64,000 bases of DNA from Triticum aestivum (Eukaryota; Streptophyta; Magnoliopsida; Poales; Poaceae), in the NCBI RefSeq assembly GCF_018294505.1, contig NC_057812.1:56464074-56528073 (forward strand), in the 5' to 3' direction. Position numbers and translations under genes: made by a program. The notes beneath the pieces were generated by a model that saw only the letters and a program-made list of their open reading frames with translations, searched no databases and was not told the DNA's origin. Positions 1-11,707 of this stretch are shown piece after piece (positions within the stretch are counted from its first letter, which is position 1; every line of letters starts with the position of its first letter).

Positions 1-2056
1 TTTATTAGATATGGTGCGATCTATGATGTCTCTTACCGATTTACCACTATTGTTTTGGGGTTATGCATTAGAGACAGCTGCATTCACATTAAATAGGGCA
101 CCTTCTAAAAATCCATTGAGATGACATCGTATGAACTGTGGTTTAGCAAGAAACCTAAGCTGTCATTTCTTAAAGTTTGGGGTTGTGATGCTTATGTGAA
201 AAAGTTTCAGCCTGATAAGCTCAAACCCAAATCGGAGAAGTGCGTCTTCATAGGATACCCAAATGAAACTGTTGAGTACACCTTCTATCACAGATCCTAA
301 GGCCAGATCTTTGTTGCTAAAAATGGATCCTTTCTAGAGAAGGAGTTTCTCTCAAAAGAAGTGAGTGGGAGGAAAGTAGAACTTGATGAGGTAATTGTAC
401 CTTCTCCCGAATTGGAAAGTTGTTCATCACAAAAATCAGTTCCAGTGATGCCTACACCAATTAGTGAGGAAGTTAATGATGATGATCATGAAACTACGGA
501 TCAAGTTACTATCGAACCTCGTAGGTCAACCAGAGTACATTCCGCACCAGAGTGGTACAGTAATCCTATTCTGGAGGTCATGTTACTTGACCATGACGAA
601 CCTACGAACTATGAGGAAGTGATGATGAGCCCAGATTCCGCAAAATGGCTTGAGGCCATGAAATCGGAGATGGGATCCATGTATAAAGAACAAAGTATGG
701 ACTTTGATTGACTTGCCTGATGATCGGCGAGCCATTGAGAATAAATGGATCTTCAAGAGGAAGACAGACGCTGATAGTAGTGTTACTATCTACAAAAGCT
801 TGAATTGTCACAAAAAGGTTTTCGACAAGTTCAAAGTGTTGACTACGATGAGATTTTCTCACTCGTATTGATGCTTAAAAGTCTGTCTGAATCATGTTAG
901 CAGTTGCCGCATTTTATGAAATCTGGCAAATGGATGTCAAAACTGTGTTCCTTAATGGATTTATTAAAGAAGAGTTGTATATGATTCAACCAGAAGGTTT
1001 TGTCGATCCTAAAGGTACTAACAAAGTGTGCAATCTCCAACGATCCATTTATGGACTGGTGCAAGCATCTCGGAGTTGGAATATGCGCTTTGGTGAGTTG
1101 ATCAAAGCATATAGTTTTATACAAACTTTTGGAGAAGCTTGTATTTATAAGAAAGTGAGTGGGAGCTCTGTAGCATCTCTGATATTATATGTGGATGACA
1201 TATTGTTGATCGGAAATGATACTGAATTTTTGGATAGCATAAAAGGATACTTGAATAAGAATTTTTCAATGAAAGACCTCGGTAAAGCTGCTTACACATT
1301 GGGCATCAAGATCTATAGAGATAGATCAAGACGCTTGATAAATTTTTCAATGAGTACATACCTTGACAAGTTTTTGAAGTAGTTCAAAGTGGAACAGTCA
1401 AAGAAGGAGTTCTTGACTGTGTTGCAAGGTGTGAAGTTGAGTAAAGACTAAAAACCCGACAACCGCAGAAAATAGAAAGAGAATGAAAAAGTCATTCCCT
1501 ATGCCTCGGTCATAGGTTCTATAAAGTATGTTATGTTGTGAACCACACCTATTGTATACCTTAGCATGATTTTGGCAAGGGAGTACAATAGTGATCTAGG
1601 AGTATATCACTGGACAACAGTCAAAATTATCCTTAGAGTACTAAGAAAATATTTCTCGGTTATGGAGGTGACAAAAGAGTTCGTCGTAAAGAGTTACGTC
1701 GATGCAAGCTTTTGACACCAATCTATATGGCTCTAAGTCTCGATCTAGATACATATTGAAAGTGGGAGCAATTAGCTAGAGTAGCTCCGTGCAGAGTATT
1801 GTAGACATAGAAATTTGCAAAATACATATGGATCTGGATGTTGCAGACGCGTAGACTAAACTTCTCTCATAAGCAAAACATGATCACTCTTTGGGTGTTA
1901 ATCACATAGCGATGTGAACTAGATTATTGTCTCTAGTAAACCCTTTGGGTACTAGTCACATGGAGATGTGAACTAATCACATGAAGATATGAACTATTGG
2001 TGTTAAATCACATGACGATGTGAACTAGATTATTGACTCTATTGCAAGTGGGAGAC
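1..2056 (+). pseudogene. Decayed pol of a WIS/BARE-like Copia element
   Basis: This is the 3' part of a Copia polyprotein whose 5' part lies left of the window. In order it shows the end of integrase (about 1-360), an acidic linker (361-711), reverse transcriptase (about 711-1380) and a badly eroded RNase H region (about 1400-1860). The longest open stretch, 894-1382, has the RT blocks MDVKTVFLNG and QPEGFVDP and the catalytic YVDD box near 1190. Stop codons and frameshifts break the frame near 125, 298, 711, 890 and 1381, so no functional protein is expected. The polypurine tract AGTGGGAGAC at 2047-2056 directly precedes the 3' LTR. The Angela-like copy at 23338-26011 has the same domain order and is much better preserved. 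Copia identity is certain; the family name is inferred from the LTR. Confidence 0.9.
1901..2026 (+). repeat. Four short direct repeats before the Copia PPT
   Basis: Four imperfect 20-bp copies of a motif of the form TCACATnnnGATgTGAACT lie at about 1901, 1955, 1976 and 2007, upstream of the polypurine tract. A comparable cluster appears in reverse orientation next to the LTR of the other element, around 56410-56500. The motif therefore seems to be a regular part of the Copia 3' untranslated region in this family. Its function is unknown. Confidence 0.7.
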
Positions 2057-2586
2057 TGAAGGAAATATGCCCTAGAGACAATAATAAAGTTATTATTTAT
2101 TTCCTTATATCATGATAAATGTTTATTATTCATCCTAAATTGTATTAACCGGAAACTTAGTACATGTGTGAATACATAGACAAACAGAGTGTCCCTAGTA
2201 TGCCTCTACTTGACTAGCTCGTTAATCAAAGATGGTTAAGTTTCCTAGCCATGGACACGTGTTGTCATTTGATGAACGGGATCACATCATTAGAGAATGA
2301 TGTGATGGACTAGACCCATTCGTTAGCTTAGCACTATGATCGTTTAGTTTATTGTTATTGCTTTCTTCATGACTTATACATGTTCCTATGACTATGAGAT
2401 TATGCAACTCCCGAATATCGGAGGAACACTTAGTGTGCTATACTCTAATGATGTGATCCCGTGTGCGGTGCCCCCTCCACAGATTTCCACCTCGATCATA
2501 TCATTGTAGAGCTTAGGCGAAGCCCTGCTCCGGTAACTTCATCATCACCATCACCACGCCGTCGTGCTGACGAAATTCTCCCTCGG
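2057..2586 (+). mobile_element. WIS-like Copia 3' LTR, left segment
   Basis: The LTR starts right after the polypurine tract with TGaaGGAAATATGCCC, a mutated form of the usual TGTTGGAAATATGCCC terminus. It runs to 2586, where the Fatima-like element is inserted, and resumes at 31754. Sequence expected in the middle of a full-length LTR (about 1.7 kb) is missing around 2440-2462, where an inverted filler sits. The 5-bp target CTCGG (2582-2586) is duplicated at 31754-31758. Confidence 0.85.
2443..2462. repeat. Inverted 20-bp templated filler
   Basis: Bases 2443-2462 are the exact reverse complement of 2276-2295, 147 bp upstream in the same LTR. The copy sits at an internal LTR deletion, between the 5' half of the LTR and its promoter-distal GTGTGCGGTGCC segment. 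This looks like filler DNA made by template switching during end joining. The inverted identity is seen directly; the deletion is inferred from the usual length of such LTRs. Confidence 0.75.
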
Positions 2587-3041
2587 TGAGGGAGTCCTGG
2601 ATTAGGGGGTATCTGGACAGCCGGACTGTTGTACTATGAAGATACAAGATTGAAGACTTCATCTCATGTCCGGATGGGACTCTCCTTGGCGTGGAAGGCA
2701 AGCTTGGCAATACGCATATGTAGATCTCCTTCCTTGTAACTGACTTTGTGTAACCCTAGCCCCCTCCAGTGTCTATATAAATCGGAGGGTTTTAGTCCGT
2801 AGGACAACATACAATCATACCATAGGCTAGCTTCTAGGGTTTAGCCTCTCTGATCTCGTGGTAGATCTACTCTTGGACTACTCATATTATCAAGAACAAT
2901 CAAACGGGACGTAGGGTTTTACCTCCATGAAGAGGGCCCGAACCTGGGTAAAACATCGTGTCCCCTGCCTCCTGTTACCATCCGCCTTAGACGCACAGTT
3001 TGGGACCCCCTACCCGAGATCCGCCGGTTTTGACACCGACA
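2587..3041 (+). repeat. 5' LTR of Fatima-like element
   Basis: This 455-bp LTR carries a TATA box (TCTATATAAA, about 2773-2782) in the usual place. It is about 18 bp shorter than the 3' LTR (473 bp). The missing stretch follows the first GCCGGACT near 2625, which is directly repeated in the 3' LTR, so the loss probably came from slippage between those repeats. The LTR is followed by TTGGTGCTTTCATTGAG, the likely start of the primer-binding region. Confidence 0.85.
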
Positions 3042-5724
3042 TTGGTGCTTTCATTGAGAGTTCCTCTGTGTCATCACCGTTAGGTTTGATGGCTCCTTCG
3101 ATCATCGATAGCGATGCAGTCCAGGGTGAGACTTTTCTCCCCGGACAGATCTTTGTATTCGGCGGCTTCGCACTGCGGTCCAACTCGCTTGGCCATCTGG
3201 AGCAGATCGAGAGTTACGCCCCTGGCCACCAGGTCAGGTTTGGAAGCTTAAACTACACGGCCGACATCCGCGTAGACTTGATCTTCGACGGATTCGAGCC
3301 CCTGCCGAGTGCGCCGCATGGTCACGATGAGCATGATTTAGCTCTACCATCGGACAGTGTTCATGAGACCGCACCAGCAACCGCTCCGACCCTCAATTCG
3401 GAGCCAATTGCGCCATCCATGGACGGGTGGATAGACCCCGCCACGGAGGCTGTATTCTCAGCGGCGATCGATCCGAGTATCGACCTTACCCTTCACGGGA
3501 GCCGTGACGCCGAACTGTCAGATTCTTCCCCGGCCACGGACTCTGAACCGCCTGCGCCCGTGCCTATCAAACCCGACTAGGTGCCGATCATGGAGTTCAC
3601 CTCCGCGGATATCTTTCAGCACTTGCCCTTCGGCGACATACTGAACTCATTAAGGTCTCTCTCCCTGTCAGGAGAGTCCTGGCCAAACTATGTTCGGCAG
3701 GATTGGGATGCGGATGACGAAGAAATTCGCCGCCCACCCACCACCCACTTAGTAGCCACTGTCGACAATTTAACCGACATGCTCGACTTCAACTCCGAAG
3801 ACATCGATGGTATGGACGATGATGCGGGAGATGAAGAGGAACCACTGCCCACAGGGCACTGGACAGCCACCTCATCATATGATATATATACATGGTGGAC
3901 ACACCCAAAGAAGGCAATGGAGATGAGATAGCGGAGGATGACCCCTCCAAGAAGCAACCCAAGCGCCGACGTCAACGCCGCCGCTCTAAGTCTCGCCAAA
4001 GCAAAAGCAATGACACTGGCACAGGAGATAATAGCACTCCGGACAGTGCCGAAGACGATAACAATCCCCTCCAGCAAGATTTAGAGCAGGAGGATGGAGA
4101 AGCCAGCCCTCCCGAGAGAGCGGCAGATGGAGAGGCGGAGGATGATAATTACATGCCTCCCTCCGAAGACAAGGCAAGCCTCGACGACGACGAATTTGTC
4201 GTGCCGGAGGATCCCGCCAAGCAAGAGCGCTAGCTTATAGCCATGGCAAATAGCCTTAAAAAAAGCAGCAGCAGCAGCTTCAAGCTGATCAAGATTTGCT
4301 AGCTGACAGATGGATTGAAGTCCTTGCGGCCGAGGAATATGAACTCGAATGCCCCTCCAAGAGTTACCCAAAGCGCAGGTTGCAACCCCGACTGGAGGAA
4401 GAAGCATTGAAACCTACATCTCCAACATATGACGCGGCTGATCGGCCACCTCGTGGCCGCGACAGAGAGGCATTTCAGCCAAAAACTCAGCCCGCACCCC
4501 GACGCCACTCAAATAAAAATGACAACGCACAGGGAAACACGCTAGACTTGTGAGACATATTGGAGGAAAAATCAAAACACGCAAGATCGATCTACGGATC
4601 ACGAGGGCGCGCCACTATGCGAGACGATAACCGTCACGCCGGATACAGTAAAAGTAAATCCGGCCGGGCCGAACACAGCGGACAAGACTCATTCGAGCTG
4701 CATCACGACATAGCCCACTATAGAGGTGCCGCACACCCCATATGCTTCACAGATGAAGTAATGGATCACCAACTCCCAGAGGGTTTCAAACCCGTAAATA
4801 TCGAATCATACGACGGCACAATAGATCCCGCGGTATGGATCGAAGACTTCCTCCTGCACATCCACATGGCCCGCGGTGATGATGATCCCGCGGTATGGAT
4901 CGAAGACTTCCTCCTGCACATCCACATGGCCCGCGGTGACGATCTACACGCCATCAAATACCTCCCACTCAAGCTCAAAGGACCAGCTCGGCATTGGCTC
5001 AACAGCCAGCCAGCAGAATCCATCGGCTGTTGGGAAGATATGGAAGCCGCATTCCTCGACAACTTCCAGGGAACTTATGTGCGACCACCAGATGCCGATG
5101 ACTTGAGCCACATAATTCAGCAGTCAGAGGAATCGGCCAGGCAATTCTGGACACGGTTCCTGACAAATAAAAATCAAATCGTCGATTGTCCGGATGCAGA
5201 GGCCCTAGCATCTTTTAAGCACAACATCCGCGACGAGTGGCTCGCCCGGCACCTTGGCCAGGAAAAGCCGAAATCTATGGAAGCCCTCACAACACTCATG
5301 ACCCGCTTTTGCGCGGGAGAAGACAACTGGCTGGCTCGCAGCAATAACATGGTACTTCAGATACCAAGGATAGCAATGGCAGGTCACGTCGCAACAAACA
5401 TAAGCGCCGCGTCAATAGCGACAATACCGAGGATACGGCAGTCAATGCCGGATTCAGAGGCTCTAAACCCGGTCAGCGGAAAAAGCCATTCAAAAGAAGC
5501 ACTTCGGGCCCGTCCAGTTTGGACCGTATACTCGATCGCTCGTGCCAAATACATGGCACCCCCGACAAGCCAGCCAACCACACCAACAGGGAATGTTGGG
5601 TGTTCAAGCAGGCCGGCAAGTTAAACGCCGAAAACGAAGATAAGGGGCTACATAGCGATGACGAGGAAGAGCCCCGGCAGCCGAACACCGAAGGACAGAA
5701 GAGGTTCCCCCCACAAGTGCAGAC
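3042..5724 (+). pseudogene. Fatima-like gag region (broken)
   Basis: Successive open frames at 3089-3580, 3581-3931, 3892-4233 and 4560-5624 together look like a decayed Gypsy gag. The early part is acidic. Around 3946-4020 there is a basic run (KKQPKRRRQRRRSKSR). The 4560-5624 frame has the capsid-type core, including YLPLKLKGPARHWL and WEDMEAAFLDNFQGTY, as in retrotransposon gag proteins of the Tat/Athila side of Gypsy. Frame changes near 3580, 3900, 4233 and 5600 prevent one continuous protein. A perfect-phase 60-bp tandem duplication lies inside the capsid part (4824-4943). No CCHC knuckle is clearly recognised. Confidence 0.75.
4824..4943 (+). repeat. 60-bp tandem duplication inside gag
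   Basis: Units 4824-4883 and 4884-4943 are identical except for one T/C difference (4880 against 4940). The period is exactly 60 bp, so the frame is kept and twenty residues are repeated (WIEDFLLHIHMARGDD is seen twice). Near-identity points to a recent duplication in this copy. Confidence 0.95.
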
Positions 5725-6249
5725 GTGAACATGATATACGCAACCCACATCCCCAAGAGGGAGCGGAAGCGTTCGTTAAGGGATGTATATGCGTTGGAGC
5801 CAGTCGCCCCAAAGTTCAACCCATGGTCCTCCTGTCCGATCACCTTCGATCGCAGGGACCATCCCACTAGTATCCGTCATGGCGGATTCGCCGCACTGGT
5901 CCTAGACCCAATCATCGATGGATTTCACCTCACTCGAGTCCTTATGGACGGCGGCAGCAGCCTGAACCTGCTTTATCAGGACACAGTGCGCAAAATGGGT
6001 ATAGACCCCTCAAGGATCAAACCCACAAAAACGACCTTCAAAGGCGTCATACCAGGTGTAGAGGCCCATTGCATAGGCTCAGTCACACTGGAAGTGGCCT
6101 TCGGATCTCCGGATAACTTCCGGAGCGAGGAGTTAATCTTCGATATAGTCCTGTTCTGCAGCGGCTATCATGCACTGCTCGGGCGAACCGCATTTGCGAG
6201 ATTCAACGCGGTACCGCACTATGCATATCTTAAACTCAAGATGCCATGA
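5725..6249 (+). CDS. Fatima-like aspartic protease segment
   Basis: This 174-residue open frame matches retropepsin-like proteases of Tat/Athila-type Gypsy elements. It has LMDGGSSLNLL, where DGGSS stands in place of the usual D(S/T)G(A/S), followed by a hydrophobic flap region and the C-terminal ALLGRTAFARFNAVPHYAYL block typical of this family. Such proteases process the gag-pol polyprotein. The frame stops at 6247-6249 and no reverse transcriptase follows, so this is a remnant. The whole open frame may not start at the ATG shown, because it should be part of a polyprotein. Confidence 0.75.
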   Translation: MNMIYATHIPKRERKRSLRDVYALEPVAPKFNPWSSCPITFDRRDHPTSIRHGGFAALVLDPIIDGFHLTRVLMDGGSSLNLLYQDTVRKMGIDPSRIKPTKTTFKGVIPGVEAHCIGSVTLEVAFGSPDNFRSEELIFDIVLFCSGYHALLGRTAFARFNAVPHYAYLKLKMP

Positions 6250-7396
6250 CCTCGGGGGGTCATCACAGTCAATGGAAACACAGAGCACTCTCTCCGCACG
6301 CAGGAGCACACTGCGGCCCTCGCAGCAGAAGCGCAAAGCAGCCTCTTAAGGCAATCCACCAGTTCGGCGATTAAAGACCCGGACACCTTCAAGTGCGCCC
6401 AGAGTAATCGGCAACAAGACCGCCTGGCACGTTCTGAGCTTGAATAGCAATGCAGCCCCCACCCCAGTACCAGCCAAATGGCGAAATCTATGCCACGCGT
6501 ACATAATTACGCATTGAAAATACCATGGGCACAGGTGGGGAGGGGGCACGACTACGGCACGCCCCAAGACGCGGCTCAACCGCACTAGGGGCTTCCCGCT
6601 TTGTTATTTTTCTCTCTTTCAGGACTTTAATCTCTGGAAACCCCGTCCGGCAGTACGATTGCCGGACACACGATGCAACAACCAAGGAGGTAGAAAGCTA
6701 CGTTGCACCACGGCACTCCCAGGTGGTCTCTGATAACGAGTGAAATACTTGCTTTAAATACCATTCCTCAGGTTGCCCTTGGAGGGGACATGTCAAATAG
6801 TCCTACCTTTTGCTTATCGCACTACTTGTATCATTCTGCTTCGACACACCTTTTTGAATAAACAATGCATAGCACTAGACTATTACCGCATTCTCTATTC
6901 TTTCTTTTATATATATATATATATATGTTCACTCATGACATTTAGCACCCGTACACTCTGGTACGGCCAATACGCCAGGGGCTTAAGTGTACCCCACAAT
7001 ACGGCGTGAGAAGTCCGAACACTTTCGACAGTGCGGCACCCCGAACTTATAGCATTATATGCATCAGCTCTGAATCATGTCTTGGGTCAATAGTTGGGTT
7101 TGCCCGGCTCCCATGTTTTGGTACCTTACGTTCCGCTATATCGGCTAAGGTAGCACTGGGAGAACTACTGCAATTGTGCCCCGGTTCATCTAGGCAAGCA
7201 CCTTAGTAGAGAAAGCTAAAACTAGCTGCCATGATAAGGTGAGAGTTGGTCGCTGTTCGAGAGGTCTCGAGTCCCTAAAGACTTATGCCGCTTAGAGCGA
7301 GGAGTCGGCTTTGTCCGGCTTAAGGCGTGTATGGCGCCCCGGATTCGGCCTTCCGAATACTAGGGGCTTCGCCAAAATTTAAAATTGTAGACTTCT
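6250..7396 (+). other. Fatima-like internal spacer, no coding seen
   Basis: After the protease the frame is lost, and no RT, RNase H or integrase motif was found in any frame up to the Angela-like insertion at 7397. A TA microsatellite lies at 6909-6926. The CTTCT at 7392-7396 is the left target-site copy of the Angela-like element. In an autonomous relative the pol domains would be expected here. Confidence 0.7.
6909..6926. repeat. TA dinucleotide microsatellite
   Basis: About nine TA units sit in the non-coding spacer of the Fatima-like element. No regulatory role is suggested by context. Confidence 0.9.
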
Positions 7397-9109
7397 TGTT
7401 GGAAATATGCCCTAGAGGCAATAATAAAATGGTTATTATTATATTTCCTTGTTCATGATAATTGTCTATTGTTCATGCTATAATTGTGTTATCCGGAAAT
7501 CGTAATACATGTGTGAATATATAGACCACAACATGTCCCTAGTAATCCTCTAGTTGACTAGCTCGTTGATCAACAGATAGTCATGGTTTCCTGACTATGG
7601 ACATTAGATGTCATTGATAATGGGATCACATCATTAGAAGAATGATGTGATGGACAAGACCCAATCTTAAGCATAGCACAAGATCGTGTAGCTCGTCTGC
7701 TAGAGCTTTTCAAATGTCAAGTATATTTTCCTTAGACCATGAGATTGTGCAACTCCCGGATACTATAGGAATACTTTGGGTGTGCCAAATGTCACAACGT
7801 AAATGGGTGACTATAAAGGTGCACTACGGGTATCTCCAAAAGTGTCTGTTGGGTTGGCACAAGTCGAGACTGGGATTTGTCACTCCGCATGACGGAGAGG
7901 TATCTCTGGGCCCACTCGGTAAAACATCATCGTAATGAGCTCAATGTGACTAAGGGTTGGTCACGGGATGATGTGTTACGAAACGATTAAATTGACTTGC
8001 CGGTAACGAGATTGAACGAGGTATTGGAATACCGACGATCGAACCTCGGGCAAGTAACGTACCGATTGACAAAGGGGATTGAATACGGGATTAATTGAAT
8101 CCTCGACATCGTGGTTCATCCGATGAGATCATCGTGGAACGTGTGGGAGCCAACATGGGTATCCTGATCCAGCTGTTGGTTATTGACCGGAGAGTTGTCT
8201 CGGTCATGTCTACATGTCTCCCGAACCCGTAGGGTCTACACACTTAAGGTTCGGTGACGCTAGGGTTGTAGAGATATTAGTATGCGGTAACTCGAAAGTT
8301 GTTCGGAGTCCCGTATGAGATCCCGGACGTCACGAGGAGTTCCAGAATGGTCCGGAGGTGAAGATTTATATATAGGAAGTCCAGTTTCGGCCATCGGGAA
8401 AGTTTCGGGGGTAATCGGTATTGTACCGGGACCACCGGAAGGGTCCCGAGGGTCCACCGGGCGGGGCCACCTATCCCGGAGGGCCCCATGGGCTGAAGTG
8501 GGAGGGGAACCAGCCCCAAGTGGGCTGGTGCGCCCCCTCATGGGCCTCCCCTGCGCCTAGGGTTGGAAACCCTAGGGGTGGGGGCGCCCCACTTGACTTG
8601 GGGGGCAAGCCCCCTTGGCCGCCCCCCCCCCCTTGGAGATTGGATCTCCTAGGGCCAGAGCCCCCCCTAGGGACCCTATATATAGTGGGGGGAGGGAGGG
8701 CAGCCACACCAAGTCTCTGGCACCTCCCTCTCCCCACGTAACACCTCTCTCTCTCTCTCTCGTTGGAGCTTAACGAAGCCCTGCCGAGATCACTGCTGCT
8801 TCCACCACCATGACGTCGTGCTGCTGGATCTCCATCAACCTCTCCTTCCCCTTGCTGGATCAAGAAGGAGGAGACGTCTTCCCAACCGTACGTGTGTTGA
8901 ACGCGGAGGTGCTGTCTGTTCGGTGCTCAGTCATCGGTGATTTGGATCACGACGAGTACGACTCCATCAACCCCGTTCTCTTGAACGCTTCCGCTCGCGA
9001 TCTACAAGGGTATGTACATGCACTCCCCTCTCACTCGTTGCTAGATGACTCCATAGATTGATCTTGGTGATGCGTAGAAAATTTTAAAATTCTGCTACGT
9101 CCCCGAATA
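7397..9109 (+). repeat. 5' LTR of Angela-like element
   Basis: This is an LTR of about 1713 bp with a TATA box (CTATATATAG, about 8676-8685), a CT microsatellite downstream (about 8746-8761) and a mutated 3' terminus (CCCCGAATA instead of CCCCAACA). The promoter box is present here but absent from the 3' LTR. GC-rich ORFs around 8260-8863 are non-coding LTR sequence. Confidence 0.9.
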
Positions 9110-10394
9110 GTGGCATCATGAGCTAGGTCTATGCGTAGTTTCTATGCACGAGTAGAACACAAGTTATTGTGGGCGTTGATTTTGTCAATTTACTTACCGT
9201 TACTAGTCTTATCTTGATTCGGCGGCATCGTGGGATGAAGCGGCCCGGACCGACCTTACACGTATGCTTACGTGAGACTGGTTCCACCGACTGACATGCA
9301 CTAGTTGCATAAGGTGGCTAGCGGGTGTCTGTCTCTCCCACTTTAGGCAGATCGGATTCGATGAAAAGGGTCCTTATGAAGGGTAAATAGAAATTGGCAT
9401 ATCACATTGTTGTTTTGGCGTAGGTAAGAAACGTTCTTGCTAGAAACCTATAGCAGCCACGTAAAAACTTGCAACAACAATTAGAGGACATCTAACTTGT
9501 TTTTGCAGCATGTGCCATGTGATGTGATATGGCCAAAAGGATGTGATGAATGATATATGTGATGTATGAGATTGATCATGTTCTTGTAATAGGAATCACG
9601 ACTTGCATGTCGATGAGTATGACAACCGGCAGGAGCCATAGGAGTTGTCTTAATTTATTTATGACCTGCGTGTCAACATAAACGTCATGTAATTACTTTA
9701 CTTTATCGCTAACCGTTAGCCATAGTAGTGGAAGTAATAGTTGACGAGACAACTTCATGAAGACACAATGATGGAGATCATGATGATGGAGATCATGGTG
9801 TCATGCCGGTGACGATGATGATCATGGCGCCCCGAAGATGGAGATCAAAAGGAGCAAAATAATATTGGCCATATCATGTCACTATTTGATTGCATGTGAT
9901 GTTTATCATGTTTTACATCTTATTTGCTTAGAACGACGGTAGCTTAAATAAGATGATCCCTCAGATAATTTCAAGAAAGTGTTCCCCCTAACTGTGCACC
10001 GTTGCTAAGGTTCGTTTTTTCGAAGCACCACGTGATGATCGGGTGTGATAGATTCTAATGTTCGAATACAACGGGTGTAAGCCAGATTTACACACGCAAT
10101 ACACTTAGGTTGACTTGACGAGTCTAGCATGTACAGACATGGCCTCGGAACACGGAAGACCAAAAGGTCGAATATGAGTCGTATAGAAGATACGATCAAC
10201 ATGAAGATGTTCACCGATGATGACTAGACCGTCTCACGTGATGATCGGACACGGCCTAGTTGACTTGGATCATGTATCACTTAGATGACTAGAGGGATGT
10301 TTGTCTGAGTGGGAGTTCATTAAATAATTTGATTAGATGAACTTAATTATCATGAACTTAGTCTAAAATCTTTGCAATATGTCTTGTAGATCAA
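9110..10394 (+). other. Copia leader between PBS and gag
   Basis: This stretch of about 1.3 kb contains the degenerate primer-binding site at 9111-9123 and then an untranslated leader without a convincing ORF. Around 9770-9850 there are repeats of the type ATGATGGAGATCATG. Its reverse-orientation counterpart in the other Angela-like element is at about 60120-61404. Confidence 0.75.
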
Positions 10395-11261
10395 ATGGCC
10401 CACGCTAATGTTGCCCTCAACTTCAACGCGTTCCTAGAGAAAACCAAGCTGAAAGACGATGGCAGCAACTACACGGACTAGGTCCGTAACTTGAGGATTT
10501 TCCTCATAGCTGCCAGGAAAGCATATATCCTTGATGCACCGCTAGGTGAAGCACCTGTTTTCCCTGCAGAACAAGACATTATGAACGCTTGGCAGACAAG
10601 TAGTGATGATTACTCCCTGGTTCAGTGCGGCATGCTTTACAGCTTAGAACCGGGGCTCCAAAAGCGTTTTGAGCAACACAGAGCATATGAGATGTTCCAA
10701 GAGCTGAAAATGGTTTTCCAAGCTCACGCCCGGGTCGAGAGATATGAAGTCTCTGACAAGTTATACAGTTGTAAGATGGAGGAGAACAGTTCTGTCAGTG
10801 AGCACATACTCAAAATGTCTGGGCTGCATAACCGCTTGTCTCAGCTAGGAGTTAATCTCCCGAATGATGCGGTCGTTGACAGAATCCTTCAGTCGCTCCC
10901 ACCTAGCTACAAGAGCTTTGTGATGAACTTCAATATGCAGGGGATGGAAAAGACCATTCCTGAGGTATATTCAATGCTGAAATCAGCGGAGGTGGAAATC
11001 AAAAAGGAACATCAAGTGTTGATGGTGAATAAAACCACTAAGTTCAAGAAAGGCAAGGGTAAAAAGAACTTCAAGAAGGACGGCAAGGGAGTTGCCGCGC
11101 CCGGTAAGCAAGCTGCCGGGAAGAAGTCAAAGAATGGACCCAAGCCTGAGACTGAGTGCTTTTATTGCAAGGGAAACGGTCACTAGAAGCGGAATTGCCC
11201 CAAGTACTTAGCGGAAAAGAAGGCCGGCAATACCAAAGGTATATGTGATATCCATGTTATT
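10395..11261 (+). pseudogene. Angela-like gag, two nonsense codons
   Basis: The frame opens at ATG 10395 (MAHANVALNFNAFLEK). It is interrupted by TAG at 10479-10481 and again at 11184-11186. Between the stops it is fully open (10491-11186) with the Copia gag blocks RILQSLPPSYKSFVMNF and EVEIKKEHQVLM, a lysine-rich stretch, and the start of a CCHC knuckle (CFYCKGNGH). The second stop falls inside that knuckle, whose last cysteine is encoded after it. Both stops arise from CTGG to CTAG changes. Gag would form the virus-like particle, but this copy cannot make it at full length. Confidence 0.85.
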
Positions 11262-11264
11262 GAT

Positions 11265-11702
11265 GTGTACCTTACCAGCGCTCGTAGTAGCTCCTGGGTA
11301 TTTGATACCGGTGCAGTTGCTCATATTTGTAACTCAAAACAGCAACTGCGGAATAAACGGAGACTGGCGAAGGACGAGGTGACGATGCGCGTCGGGAATG
11401 GTTCCAAGGTCGATGTGATCGCCGTCGGCACGCTACCTCTGCATTTACCTACGGGATTAGTTTTAAACCTCAATAATTGTTATTTAGTACCAGCTTTGAG
11501 CATGAACATTGTATCTGGATCTCGTTTAATGCGAGATGGCTACTCATTTAAATCTGAGAATAATGGTTGTTCTATTTATATGAAAGACATGTTTTATGGT
11601 CATGCCCCGCTGGTCAATGGTTTGTTCTTATTTAATCTCGAACGTGATGTTACACACATTCATAGTGTGAATGCCAAAAGATGTAAGGTTGATAATGATA
11701 GT
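11265..11702 (+). pseudogene. Angela-like protease, split by insertion
   Basis: The open frame from about 11190 carries SSWVFDTGAVAHIC, the aspartic protease active site of Copia elements (DTGA). It continues in frame until 11702, where the target CCCAC and then the long-LTR element begin. Copia protease cleaves gag-pol. The ORF's apparent C-terminus (to 11789) is LTR sequence of the inserted element. The coding region resumes at 23329. Confidence 0.85.
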
Positions 11703-11707
11703 CCCAC

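Noticed and set aside
2927..3088. ORF start within the Fatima-like 5' LTR
   Set aside because: The upstream ATG lies in LTR sequence that is repeated in the 3' LTR; the internal ATG at 3089 is the more likely beginning of the coding part.
8260..8863. Overlapping ORFs of about 80-130 codons
   Set aside because: They lie within the Angela-like LTR and recur in the 3' LTR; homopolymer-length changes break them. LTR sequence, not genes.
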